Below are positions 1 to 9,362 of a stretch of DNA of 64,000 nucleotides, in pieces. Both the position numbers and the translations under genes were made by a program. The notes beneath the pieces are model-generated. The model did no database searches and was not told where the DNA came from. It saw only the letters and a list, made by a program, of their open reading frames with translations. Source of the DNA: Streptomyces lincolnensis (lineage in GTDB: Bacteria; Actinomycetota; Actinomycetes; Streptomycetales; Streptomycetaceae); assembly GCF_021173675.1 (NCBI RefSeq), contig NZ_JAIHON010000009.1, forward strand, positions 62,001 through 126,000. Reading direction: 5' to 3'. How positions within the stretch are numbered: the first letter of the stretch is position 1; every line of letters begins with the position of its first letter.

Positions 1-1
1 C

Positions 2-415
2 GTGCACGAGCTGCGGCGCTCGGTGGACCGGGCGTTCGGCACCGTGCCCGTGTGCGCCTCCCATCAGCACGGGCCGTCCGGGTCGTCCGGTCAGTCCGGC
101 CCGCACGATCCGTACGGGCAGCGGTCGTCCGAGGGCGGGAATCCGTATGCCGGTGGGAACCCCTTCGCGGGCGGTGGGGGAGCGCCGGGCGATGGCGGGG
201 GTGGAGGCTTCGGCGGGTTCGGGGGCGGGCCCGCGCCTCAGCCCCCGAGGGGGCGGCGCGGGTTCTGGGCCGGCTGCGGGATGTTCTGGCTGCTGTGCTG
301 CACCTGCAAACTGTGCTGCGCCAAGGAGTACGAGGGCCCGTGGTCCCGCAAGAAGCGCGAGGGCGTCTGCCGTGACTGCGACGACGGGTGCGACTGCTGC
401 TGCGACTGCTGTTAG
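2..415 (+). CDS. DUF5685 family protein, C-terminal part (5' truncated by window)
   Basis: Only the last 137 codons are present; the reading frame is open to the left edge. It begins with HELRRSVDRAFG, then has a Gly/Pro-rich low-complexity stretch of about 70 residues and ends in a strikingly Cys-rich tail (CCTCKLCCAKEYEGPW, then clustered CDCCCDCC). I recognise this arrangement from actinobacterial DUF5685 proteins, which carry a helical N-terminal domain (missing here) and such a tail. The function is unknown; the paired cysteines suggest metal binding or membrane association, which is inference. The adjacent downstream gene is convergent. Family assignment is from recalled similarity of the tail. 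Confidence 0.7.
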   Translation: MHELRRSVDRAFGTVPVCASHQHGPSGSSGQSGPHDPYGQRSSEGGNPYAGGNPFAGGGGAPGDGGGGGFGGFGGGPAPQPPRGRRGFWAGCGMFWLLCCTCKLCCAKEYEGPWSRKKREGVCRDCDDGCDCCCDCC

Positions 416-427
416 GGCGGCCGGACG

Positions 428-1381
428 TCACTGGTCCTTCCGTTCCGGCAGTTCCGGCGGGGAGATCTCGGACTTGGTGAGGGCCGAGCCTGTCGTGTTC
501 CACTTCTTCAGGATGTCGGCGTACGTGCCGTCCGCGATGAGTCTGTTCACGGCGGCCTGGAAGGCGGGGGCCAGCTTCGTGCCCTTCTTGAAGGCGAAGC
601 CGACGTCGAGGCGGTGGAATTCGTTGAGGAACTTCAGGCCCTGCTGGTGGGCGACGGCGTAGCGCAGGCCGTTGATCGTGGACATCACGATGTCGCTGCG
701 GCCCTGTTGGAGCGAGGACCAGATGGCGCTCTGCTCGCTGTAGGTCTGCACCTCGTAGGCCTTCTCGCCGGCGTCGGCGCACAGGTGCCTGTTCTTCTCC
801 AGGGTGGCCTCGAAGGTGGTGCCCGCGCCGGTCGCCACCTTCAGGCCGCACAGCTGCTGGAGGTCGGTCACCGGGGAGAGCCTGCTGTCCCGGCGGGTGG
901 CGAAGCCCTGGCCGTCGTTGATGTACGTGACGAAGTCGATCGCCCTGCGGCGCTCGTCGGTGACGCCGAAGTTGCCGACGCCGACGTCGTACTTGCCGCT
1001 GTCCAGGGCGGGCAGGATCGCCTCGAAGCTCGCCTGTTCCGTCCTGAGGCGGAGGCCGAGGACCTTGGCGACGGCGCGCGCGAAGTCGACGTCCTGGCCG
1101 GCCAGGGTCGTGCCGTCGTCCAGGATCGAGGTACCGGGCGGCTGGCCGGAGACGCTGACCGCGAGGGTGAGGGTTCTGGTGCCGGAGGGCAGCAGTCTCG
1201 CCGCCGCCCGGTCCTCCTTGACGGCGGAGACGACGTCCGTGGTGGGGATCGCCTCGGACCGCGCCGAGGCGTTGACGGCGTCGTCCGTGCCGGCACCGCA
1301 CCCGGTCAGCAGCAGAGTGCCCGCGGTGATGAGAGCGAAGGGGATGAAGAGGGCGTTTCGGGCACGCGTGGGCGTACGCAT
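428..1381 (-). CDS. ABC transporter substrate-binding lipoprotein (polar amino acid type)
   Basis: A 317-residue protein with a signal peptide ending in a lipobox (LLLTGC, Cys 28), so it should be a lipid-anchored binding protein. The body matches the SBP_bac_3 family used by polar amino-acid importers: GTSILDDGTTLAGQDVDFA near residue 85, the GVGNFGVTDERR segment, and a conserved hinge region. It is divergent from the permease and ATPase genes at 1805-5286 and is presumably their binding subunit. An AGGAGA ribosome site lies about 11 bases upstream of the ATG. Its 230-base leader carries a small peptide gene, a hairpin and an 18-base tandem duplication (separate entries), pointing to attenuation control. 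The substrate cannot be read from sequence. Confidence 0.88.
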   Translation of the reverse strand: MRTPTRARNALFIPFALITAGTLLLTGCGAGTDDAVNASARSEAIPTTDVVSAVKEDRAAARLLPSGTRTLTLAVSVSGQPPGTSILDDGTTLAGQDVDFARAVAKVLGLRLRTEQASFEAILPALDSGKYDVGVGNFGVTDERRRAIDFVTYINDGQGFATRRDSRLSPVTDLQQLCGLKVATGAGTTFEATLEKNRHLCADAGEKAYEVQTYSEQSAIWSSLQQGRSDIVMSTINGLRYAVAHQQGLKFLNEFHRLDVGFAFKKGTKLAPAFQAAVNRLIADGTYADILKKWNTTGSALTKSEISPPELPERKDQ

Positions 1382-1410
1382 GGCGTGGCGGTCTCCTGGG
1401 AGCGAGAAAG

Positions 1411-1446
1411 CGCTGAGTGAGGGGAGGGCGCTGAGTGAGGGGAGGG
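1411..1446. repeat. 18-bp perfect tandem duplication in the binding-protein 5' leader
   Basis: Two identical 18-base units (cgctgagtgaggggaggg) sit end to end between the attenuator hairpin and the ribosome site of the 428-1381 gene. On the transcript they are C-rich and would separate the terminator-like hairpin from the start codon. The role is unknown; it may simply be replication slippage. Confidence 0.85.
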
Positions 1447-1503
1447 CGAGGGCGCGTGTGAAGGCGAAGCAGAAAGAGGTGCTGGAGAAAGCGAATGCGA
1501 AAG

Positions 1504-1525
1504 GCGCCCTACGGAATCAGGGCGC
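1504..1525 (-). terminator. Attenuator-type hairpin after the leader peptide
   Basis: A perfect 7-bp stem (GCGCCCT / AGGGCGC) with an 8-base loop begins 14 bases after the leader-peptide stop codon, read on the minus strand. It is followed by a moderately pyrimidine-rich stretch (CTTTCGCATTCGCTTTCTCC). Position and stem make it a candidate intrinsic attenuator controlled by ribosome position on the leader peptide. The U-tract is weak, as is common in actinobacteria. Confidence 0.55.
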
Positions 1526-1539
1526 GCAGCGGGGTCGGC

Positions 1540-1611
1540 TCAACAGGAGGAGGACCACACGCGACCGAAGTCGATGTGGGAGCGCTTGACCAGCCACTGC
1601 TGTGGATGCAT
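1540..1611 (-). CDS. 23-residue putative leader peptide (Streptomyces HVDL/HIDF-type)
   Basis: A short minus-strand ORF upstream of the binding-protein gene. It starts MHPQQW, contains KRSHIDFGRV and ends WSSSC followed by TGA. Streptomyces leader peptides annotated as 'putative leader peptide' share an R-x-H-(V/I)-D-(L/F)-x-R core followed by Ser and Cys near the end, and this ORF fits that pattern. A promoter-like TTGACG (1641-1646) and weak TCCACT (1618-1623), 17 bases apart, would start transcription at about the ATG, so the peptide may be translated leaderless. The terminal Cys codon suggests cysteine or sulfur-responsive attenuation of the transporter; that link is inference. Confidence 0.65.
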   Translation of the reverse strand: MHPQQWLVKRSHIDFGRVWSSSC

Positions 1612-1683
1612 GGGCCAAGTGGAACAGGCATCCGGTGGTGCGTCAACCGAGTTGAGACGTACGGCTCACAGTTCGGACAGCCT

Positions 1684-1708
1684 TGACAGGCCCGGCGAAC
1701 ACACCCGT
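1684..1708 (+). promoter_or_regulatory. Possible promoter of the 1805-6943 operon
   Basis: A perfect TTGACA at 1684-1689 is followed after 19 bases by TAGTCT, a reasonable -10 element, on the strand of the permease operon. The spacer is 1-2 bases longer than ideal. It would give a leader of about 90 bases with no obvious structure. Confidence 0.35.
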
Positions 1709-1804
1709 AGTCTCGAAGGGCGGCCCTGCTGAGGGGCTCGGCCGCATCCGTGTGAAGGCACCCGTCCGAGTTCTTCTTCTGACTCGATGTCACGGAGCCC
1801 CCGC

Positions 1805-2658
1805 ATGTCCTCCGACACCCTCGCCAAAGCCTCCGCCGTACCGGATACACCGGAACACGCGGAGTCCCTGCGGATCGTCCCGCACCGCCGCCCCGGTCAG
1901 TGGGCGGCGGCCGTCGCCGTCCTGGCGCTCCTCGCTCTCGCCCTCACCTCCGTGCTGCGCAACGAGGCGTTCCAGTGGGACGTCGTCGCCGACTACTTCA
2001 CCTCGGGCGCCGTCCTGCGCGGCCTGTGGCTCACCCTGTGGCTGACCGCGGTCGTGATGGTGCTCGGCTTCGCGCTGGGCACCCTCCTCGCGGCGGCCCG
2101 GCTCTCCTCCAACCCGGTGCTCAGAAGCGTCAGTTGGGGGTACGTCTGGCTGTTCCGGTCGATCCCGGTCCTGGTGCAGCTGCTGCTCTGGTTCAACATC
2201 GGGGCGCTGTACCCGCAGATCCTCGGGGTGCGGACGGTCGACCTGCTCGGGCCGGTCACCGTCGCGATCATCGGCCTGACCCTGCACGAGGCCGCGTACG
2301 CCGCCGAGGTCGTGCGCGGCGGGATCCTCTCCGTCGACCGGGGGCAGATCGAGGCCGCGCAGGCGCTGGGTCTGAGCCGGTGGCGGCGCTGGCGGCGGAT
2401 CGTGCTGCCGCAGGCGATGCGCTCCATCGTGCCGCCCGCCGGGAACATGCTGGTCGGCACCCTGAAGGGCACCTCCATCGTCAGTGTCATCGCCGTGCAG
2501 GACCTGCTCTACTCGGTGCAACTGGTGTACCACCGCACCTACCAGGTCATCCCGCTGCTGATGGTGGCCACCGTCTGGTACACCGTCGTGACCTCGGTGC
2601 TCAGCGCCGGCCAGTACTACGTGGAGAAGCACTACGCGCGTGGCTTCGGGAGCACCCG

Positions 2659-2662
<4 letters not shown>
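1805..2662 (+). CDS. Amino acid ABC transporter permease
   Basis: This is a 285-residue multi-spanning membrane protein of the His/Glu/Gln/Arg/opine permease family. It has hydrophobic segments at roughly residues 30-48, 65-95 and 135-150 and further on, and the cytoplasmic EAA loop EAAQALGLSRWRRWRRIVLP, which contacts the ATPase. I chose ATG 1805 because GGAG lies 7 bases upstream; the in-frame ATG at 1787 has no ribosome site. The first TM lies in a longer N-terminal extension, typical of actinobacterial members. The stop overlaps the next start (ATGA). It works with the ATPase at 4525 and probably the divergent lipoprotein. Confidence 0.9.
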
Positions 2663-4470
<1,808 letters not shown>

Positions 4471-4524
4471 CCCCCCGCGCGGTCTCTACGGCCTTTACGG
4501 CCTCTACGGCAAGGAAGTCCATCG

Positions 4525-5286
4525 ATGACTGTCATGGTCGACATCAGGTCCGTCCACAAGAGCTTCGGCTCACTGGAGGTGCTCAAGGGCATCGACCTCG
4601 CCGTCCGCACCGGCGAGGTCACCGTGATCCTCGGTCCCTCCGGCTCCGGCAAGTCCACCCTGCTGCGCACCGTCAACCACCTGGAGAAGGTGGACCGGGG
4701 CGCGATCAGTGTGGACGGCACGCTGATCGGCTACCGGCGCTCCGGCGACAAGCTGTACGAGCTGCCCGAGCGCGAGGTGCTCCGGCAGCGCACGCGGATC
4801 GGCTTCGTCTTCCAGAACTTCCACCTGTTCCCGCACCTCACCGTGCTGGACAACGTCATCGAGGCGCCGGTGTCCGCGCTCGGGCGGCCACGCCGGGAGG
4901 CCGTCGAGAGCGCGCGGCGGCTGCTGGCCCGGGTGGGGCTCGCCGACAAGGCCGACTCCCATCCGCGGCAGCTCTCCGGCGGACAGCAGCAACGGGTCGC
5001 GATCGCACGGGCGTTGGCGCTGGAGCCCCGCCTGCTGCTGTTCGACGAACCGACCTCCGCGCTCGACCCCGAGCTGGTGGGGGAGGTCCTCGACGTCATC
5101 AAGGACCTGGCCCACCAGGGCACCACGATGATCGTCGTCACCCACGAGATCGGCTTCGCCCGCGAGGTCGCCGACACCGTCGTGTTCATGGACGACGGGC
5201 GCATCGTCGAACAGGGCCCGCCGGCCGACGTACTGGACCGTCCGCGGCACGAGCGCACCCGGGCGTTTCTCTCGAAGGTGCTGTGA
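4525..5286 (+). CDS. Amino acid ABC transporter ATP-binding protein
   Basis: A 253-residue ABC ATPase of the GlnQ/HisP class. Visible motifs are Walker A GPSGSGKST (about residues 36-44), the Q-loop in FVFQNFHLFPHLT, signature LSGGQQQR, Walker B LLLFDEPTSALDPE, and the switch His in VTHEIGFA. AAGGAAG lies about 8 bases before ATG 4525. It powers import through the 1805 permease. The last codon overlaps the start of the next gene (TGATG), so the two are coupled. Length and motif order are normal for the family. Confidence 0.93.
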   Translation: MTVMVDIRSVHKSFGSLEVLKGIDLAVRTGEVTVILGPSGSGKSTLLRTVNHLEKVDRGAISVDGTLIGYRRSGDKLYELPEREVLRQRTRIGFVFQNFHLFPHLTVLDNVIEAPVSALGRPRREAVESARRLLARVGLADKADSHPRQLSGGQQQRVAIARALALEPRLLLFDEPTSALDPELVGEVLDVIKDLAHQGTTMIVVTHEIGFAREVADTVVFMDDGRIVEQGPPADVLDRPRHERTRAFLSKVL

Positions 5287-6152
5287 TGCTGCATCTGGCC
5301 GCCGCCCTCGACCAGCCGTCCGCTCACGACGAGCCGTCCGCCCTCGACCAGCCGTCCGTCCACGACGCCTACACGGCCCTCGCGCGGCTCGCCGAACGCG
5401 GCGGCCTCGACTTCGTGACCCTGGACGACACCTTCGCCCGCCCGGGGCCCGACGCGCTGTCGGTGCTGTCGCGGATCGCGCCCGTCACCGGCCGGATCGG
5501 CCTGGTCCCCACCGTCACCACCACCCACACCGAGCCCTGCCACGCGCAGGCCGCCGTCGAGACCCTCGACCGGGTCAGCCGCGGCCGGGCCGGCTGGCGG
5601 ATCGAGGTGTCGGGCACCGAGGGCGAGGCCCGCCTCTCCGACGTGGTCCGGGTGGTCGACGCCACCGACGGGCCCGCCCGGCGGACCGCGGGCCGTTACG
5701 CCGACGTGGTGCTCGTGCGGGCCGTGAGCCCCGCGCAGGTCATCGCCGTACGGGACCAACTGCGGCGGTACGCCGTCGAGTTCGGCCGGGACCCGGACGC
5801 GCTGCGCGTCCTCGCGAGCCTGGCTGTCGACCTCGGCGACGGGGAGTACGCGGCCGAGCCGGGTCACGGCGGGGGCGGCCCCCGGCCGACCGCGCGGGGC
5901 CCGCTGTACCGGGGCGGGCCCGTCGATCTCGCCGAGCTGATCACCGCCTGGTACCGGGACGGCACGGTCGACGGCTTCCATCTCGTCCCCACCGAACCCC
6001 GCCGTGACCTGGAACGCCTCGTCAACGGCACGGTGGCGCTGCTGCAACACCGGGGACTGTTCCGCACCTTCTACCCGGGCAGCACCCTCCGGGAGCATCT
6101 GGGCCTCACCCGGCCCGCCAACCGGTACGAGACGACCGAGGGGGCCTCATGA
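5286..6152 (+). CDS. LLM-class flavin-dependent oxidoreductase (short form)
   Basis: A 288-residue member of the bacterial luciferase-like monooxygenase superfamily, NtaA/SnaA/SoxA branch. Recognisable segments are GLDFVTLDDTF, GRIGLVPTVTTTHTEP, AVETLDRVSRGRAGW and the C-terminal GTVALLQHRGLFR...LREHLGL. It is much shorter than the usual 400-450 residues: the central part between the RAGW segment and the ADVVLVRAVS segment is missing, so it may have altered flavin or substrate contacts. Residues 8-26 contain a small internal repeat (LDQPSAHDEPS then LDQPSVHD). It is coupled to the ATPase upstream and the DUF1684 gene downstream by stop/start overlaps. In B. subtilis, related monooxygenases sit with amino-acid ABC importers in sulfur-scavenging operons. 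Confidence 0.75.
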   Translation: MLHLAAALDQPSAHDEPSALDQPSVHDAYTALARLAERGGLDFVTLDDTFARPGPDALSVLSRIAPVTGRIGLVPTVTTTHTEPCHAQAAVETLDRVSRGRAGWRIEVSGTEGEARLSDVVRVVDATDGPARRTAGRYADVVLVRAVSPAQVIAVRDQLRRYAVEFGRDPDALRVLASLAVDLGDGEYAAEPGHGGGGPRPTARGPLYRGGPVDLAELITAWYRDGTVDGFHLVPTEPRRDLERLVNGTVALLQHRGLFRTFYPGSTLREHLGLTRPANRYETTEGAS

Positions 6153-6943
6153 CCGTAGGGGAAGCGTCCGACGCGTGGGAGCAGTGGAAGCGGTGGCACG
6201 AACACCGCGTGGAGGCGGTGTCCGCGCCCTACGGACCGCTCGCGCTCACCGGCACGCACTGGATCGAGGACCACCCGGACGGCCTACTGCCGGGCGTCCC
6301 CGGGACCTGGGACACGGACGGTGAGGCGGTCCTGCTCACGGCCGCCGCCGGGGACGGGCTGAGCGTGGACGGTCTGCCCTTCGCCGGGAAGGCGAGGCTG
6401 TCGGCCGATCCGGGGCCGGCGAGCGCGTCCCGGGTGGCGTACGGGGAGCGGCGGCTGGTGGTGCTGGTCCGCGAGGGCGTGTGGGGCGTGCGCGACTTCG
6501 ACCCCGGCGCCGGGGCGCGCCGGGAGTTCCGGGGCATCGAGGCCACACCGTACGACCCGCGCTGGTCGGTGCCGGGGCGCTTCACGCCGTACGACGAGGA
6601 CCGCACCGTACGCGTGGAGAACGCGGACGGACGGGCGCGCGGCCTCGGTCTCGGCGGGGAGCTGGCGTTCACCCTGGACGGGAAGGAACGCACCCTCCAG
6701 GTGGCGGTGCGGGGGGACGGCTCGCTGTGGGCGGTTTTCGGCGACCTCACGAGCGGCGACAGCAGTTACCGCTTCCGCTTCCTGCGGCCCGCCGCGCCCG
6801 ACGGCGAAGGGCGCACCACGGTCGACCTCAACCGCGCGCTGCTGCCGCCGTGCGCGTTCGCCGACCATTTCGTCTGCCCCTTCCCGCCGCCGGGCAATAC
6901 GCTGGGCATCGCGGTCGAGGCGGGGGAGCGGAACCTGCTCTGA
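6149..6943 (+). CDS. DUF1684 domain-containing protein
   Basis: A 264-residue soluble protein. The segments WKRWHEHRVEAVSAPYGPLALTG at the N-terminus, the central YDPRW...FTPYDEDRTVRVENADG and the C-terminal TTVDLNRALLPPCAFADHFVCPFPPPGN are characteristic of DUF1684. It starts inside the stop codon of the LLM monooxygenase (ATGA), so it is the last gene of the import operon. The biochemical role of the family is unknown to me; the linkage suggests it helps process the imported compound. Confidence 0.85.
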   Translation: MTVGEASDAWEQWKRWHEHRVEAVSAPYGPLALTGTHWIEDHPDGLLPGVPGTWDTDGEAVLLTAAAGDGLSVDGLPFAGKARLSADPGPASASRVAYGERRLVVLVREGVWGVRDFDPGAGARREFRGIEATPYDPRWSVPGRFTPYDEDRTVRVENADGRARGLGLGGELAFTLDGKERTLQVAVRGDGSLWAVFGDLTSGDSSYRFRFLRPAAPDGEGRTTVDLNRALLPPCAFADHFVCPFPPPGNTLGIAVEAGERNLL

Positions 6944-7153
6944 GGGGACGTCACCTCGCCCGGACCGCAAGAACCGTGCACGGGCCGACGGCCGAAAGGC
7001 GCTCTTGCGCCGACCGGTCGTTCGGCCGAATACTCCCCCACAGCGCTTGTCAGGAACACGGCGTGTTCGGAATCCGGGCACCCGGGCCCCTGGCTGCGCC
7101 TCACGGGCCCCACCCCACGAGGGCCCCCTACTTCCCCTGTGGAGGAACGAAAA

Positions 7154-8059
7154 GTGAGGATCAAGCGCACCACTCCCCGTAGCGGCATTTCGAGACGGAC
7201 CCGGCTGATCGCCGTTTCCACCGGCCTCGTGGCCGCCGCCGCGATCGCAGTCCCCCACGCGAACGCGGCCGACACCCCCAGCACCTTCAGCGCCGCCGAG
7301 CTCAAGAGCGTCAACGGCTCCGTGCTGAAGGCGGACGTCCCGGGTACCGCCTGGGCCGTCGACAGCAAGACCAACCGGGTCGTCGTGACCGCCGACAGCA
7401 CGGTCTCCCAGGCCGAGATCGCGAAGATCAAGGAGCAGGCCGGCGCCAACGCCGACGCGCTCACGATCAAGCGCACGCCCGGCACGTTCCAGAAGTTCAT
7501 CCAAGGCGGCGACGCCATCTATGCGAGTAGCTGGCGCTGCTCGCTCGGCTTCAACGTCCAGGACAGCAGCGGCAACCAGTACTTCCTGACCGCCGGTCAC
7601 TGCACAGACGGCGCGGGTACCTGGTACTCCAACTCCGGCCGCACCACGGTCATCGGCTCGACGGCCGGCTCCAGCTTCCCGGGCAACGACTACGGCATCG
7701 TGCGCTACTCCGGCTCCGTCAGCCGGCCCGGCACCGCGAACGGCGTGGACATCACCCGCGCGGCCACGCCCAGCGTGGGCACCACCGTCATCCGCGACGG
7801 CTCCACCACCGGCACGCACAGCGGCCGGGTCACCGCTCTCAACGTGAGCGTCAACTACGGCGGCGGCGACGTCGTCGGCGGTCTGATCCAGACCACCGTC
7901 TGCGCCGAGCCCGGCGACTCCGGCGGTTCGCTCTACGGCAGCAACGGCACCGCCTACGGTCTGACCTCCGGCGGCAGCGGCAACTGCTCCTCCGGCGGTA
8001 CGACCTTCTTCCAGCCGGTCACCGAGGCCCTGAGCGCCTACGGCGTCAGCGTCTACTGA
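7154..8059 (+). CDS. Secreted S1 (chymotrypsin-like) protease, streptogrisin B-like
   Basis: A 301-residue pre-pro-protease. It has a signal peptide (about residues 1-39, ending PHANAA), a propeptide to about residue 115, and a mature domain with the catalytic triad His149 (TAGHC), Asp179 (GNDYG) and Ser256 (GDSGGS). The paired cysteines are those of streptogrisins. GTG 7154 is chosen because GGAGG lies 8 bases upstream; an earlier GTG at 7139 would overlap that site. A strong terminator follows at 8135. It is a paralogue of the 9363 gene, with a shorter propeptide, so it should mature autocatalytically outside the cell. Confidence 0.93.
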   Translation: MRIKRTTPRSGISRRTRLIAVSTGLVAAAAIAVPHANAADTPSTFSAAELKSVNGSVLKADVPGTAWAVDSKTNRVVVTADSTVSQAEIAKIKEQAGANADALTIKRTPGTFQKFIQGGDAIYASSWRCSLGFNVQDSSGNQYFLTAGHCTDGAGTWYSNSGRTTVIGSTAGSSFPGNDYGIVRYSGSVSRPGTANGVDITRAATPSVGTTVIRDGSTTGTHSGRVTALNVSVNYGGGDVVGGLIQTTVCAEPGDSGGSLYGSNGTAYGLTSGGSGNCSSGGTTFFQPVTEALSAYGVSVY

Positions 8060-8134
8060 GACCCGAGCCCAGGGCCGTATCCGCCCCACACGGACGGCCC
8101 GATCGGCCGGGCAGGCCCTGACCGCCGATGAACA

Positions 8135-8169
8135 CGAGCCCCCGCACACAACCGTCGTGCGGGGGCTCG
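8135..8169 (+). terminator. Strong rho-independent-type hairpin after the first S1 protease
   Basis: A 13-bp perfect stem (CGAGCCCCCGCAC / GTGCGGGGGCTCG) with a 9-base loop starts 76 bases after the protease stop. It lacks a long T-run, as is common in streptomycetes. Confidence 0.8.
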
Positions 8170-8251
8170 CCCTTGTCCGGACCACGGAGTTACCGTCATA
8201 AGAGGCCTTGATGCACCTCTGATGCGCCCACTTCGGACCCTGGGGGCCGTG

Positions 8252-9130
8252 ATGGTCGAGGAGCTGGTGGCGGCGGGAGTGACGCTCGTGTCCGCCGGAG
8301 CGGTCTATGTGATGGCGGCGGCGCGGGTCGTCAAACAGTACGAACGGGGCGTGGTGTTCCGGCTCGGCAGGCTGCGGGACGACGTGCGCGGGCCGGGCTT
8401 CACGATGATCGTTCCGGGCATCGACAAGCTCCGCAAGGTGAACATGCAGATCGTCACGATGCCGGTGCCGGCCCAGGAGGGCATCACCCGGGACAACGTG
8501 ACCGTGCGCGTGGACGCCGTCGTCTACTTCAAGGTGACCGCGCCGGCCGAGGCGGTCGTACGGGTGGAGGACTACCGGTTCGCTGTCTCGCAGATGGCCC
8601 AGACCTCGCTGCGGTCCATCATCGGCAAGAGCGACCTGGACGATCTGCTCTCCGACCGCGAGAAGCTCAACCAGGGCCTGGAGCTGATGATCGACAGCCC
8701 GGCCGTGGAGTGGGGCGTCACCATCGACCGCGTCGAGATCAAGGACGTGTCGCTGCCCGAGACGATGAAGCGTTCGATGGCCCGGCAGGCCGAGGCCGAC
8801 CGGGAGCGGCGGGCCCGGGTCATCAACGCCGACGCCGAGCTCCAGGCGTCGAAGAAGCTCGCCGAGGCCGCCAAGGAGATGTCCGAGCAGCCCGCCGCGC
8901 TCCAGCTGCGGTTGCTCCAGACGGTGGTGGCGGTGGCCGCCGAGAAGAACTCGACGCTCGTTCTGCCGTTCCCGGTGGAGCTGCTGCGGTTCCTCGAGAA
9001 GGCGCAGCAGGGGTATCCAGCGGCACCACAGGGGCGCGCGGTGGCGCAGCAACCGGTGCAGGAGCAACTGTCTCCCGCCGAACCCCGGCCGGATCCGGAC
9101 CCCGAAGGGTCGATTTCAAGACAGGACTAG
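8252..9130 (+). CDS. Slipin / SPFH (band 7) domain membrane protein
   Basis: A 292-residue slipin. It has an N-terminal membrane segment (about residues 4-24), then the hallmark VVKQYERGVVFRLGRLRDDVRGPG and the SPFH core through ERRARVINADAELQASKKLAEAA, the usual coiled helix. The C-terminal tail is Pro/Gln-rich and unique. ATG 8252 follows GGGGG at suitable spacing; an in-frame ATG at 8222 lacks a site. Slipins scaffold membrane microdomains. No NfeD partner gene is adjacent. The gene lies between two streptogrisin genes, but nothing else shows a functional link. Confidence 0.9.
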   Translation: MVEELVAAGVTLVSAGAVYVMAAARVVKQYERGVVFRLGRLRDDVRGPGFTMIVPGIDKLRKVNMQIVTMPVPAQEGITRDNVTVRVDAVVYFKVTAPAEAVVRVEDYRFAVSQMAQTSLRSIIGKSDLDDLLSDREKLNQGLELMIDSPAVEWGVTIDRVEIKDVSLPETMKRSMARQAEADRERRARVINADAELQASKKLAEAAKEMSEQPAALQLRLLQTVVAVAAEKNSTLVLPFPVELLRFLEKAQQGYPAAPQGRAVAQQPVQEQLSPAEPRPDPDPEGSISRQD

Positions 9131-9362
9131 ACCGCTCGGGCTGACGGCCTGTTACTCGTGCGTAATGTTTGCAGCGCGAATGGCCTGGTGTGACCGTGGT
9201 CTGTCAAAAAGAAGGGGGAGTGCAACCGCGTTCTACGCGCGTCCGGAAGTCGACCTTGTGCGCCCCCTGTGGGTGAGGGAAGAGTGGTCCCTCGTCAACC
9301 AGCCTTCCGGTCCGTGAGGTCCCCACAACCGAACGGACCGACCCCCCACAGGAGGACGCGAG

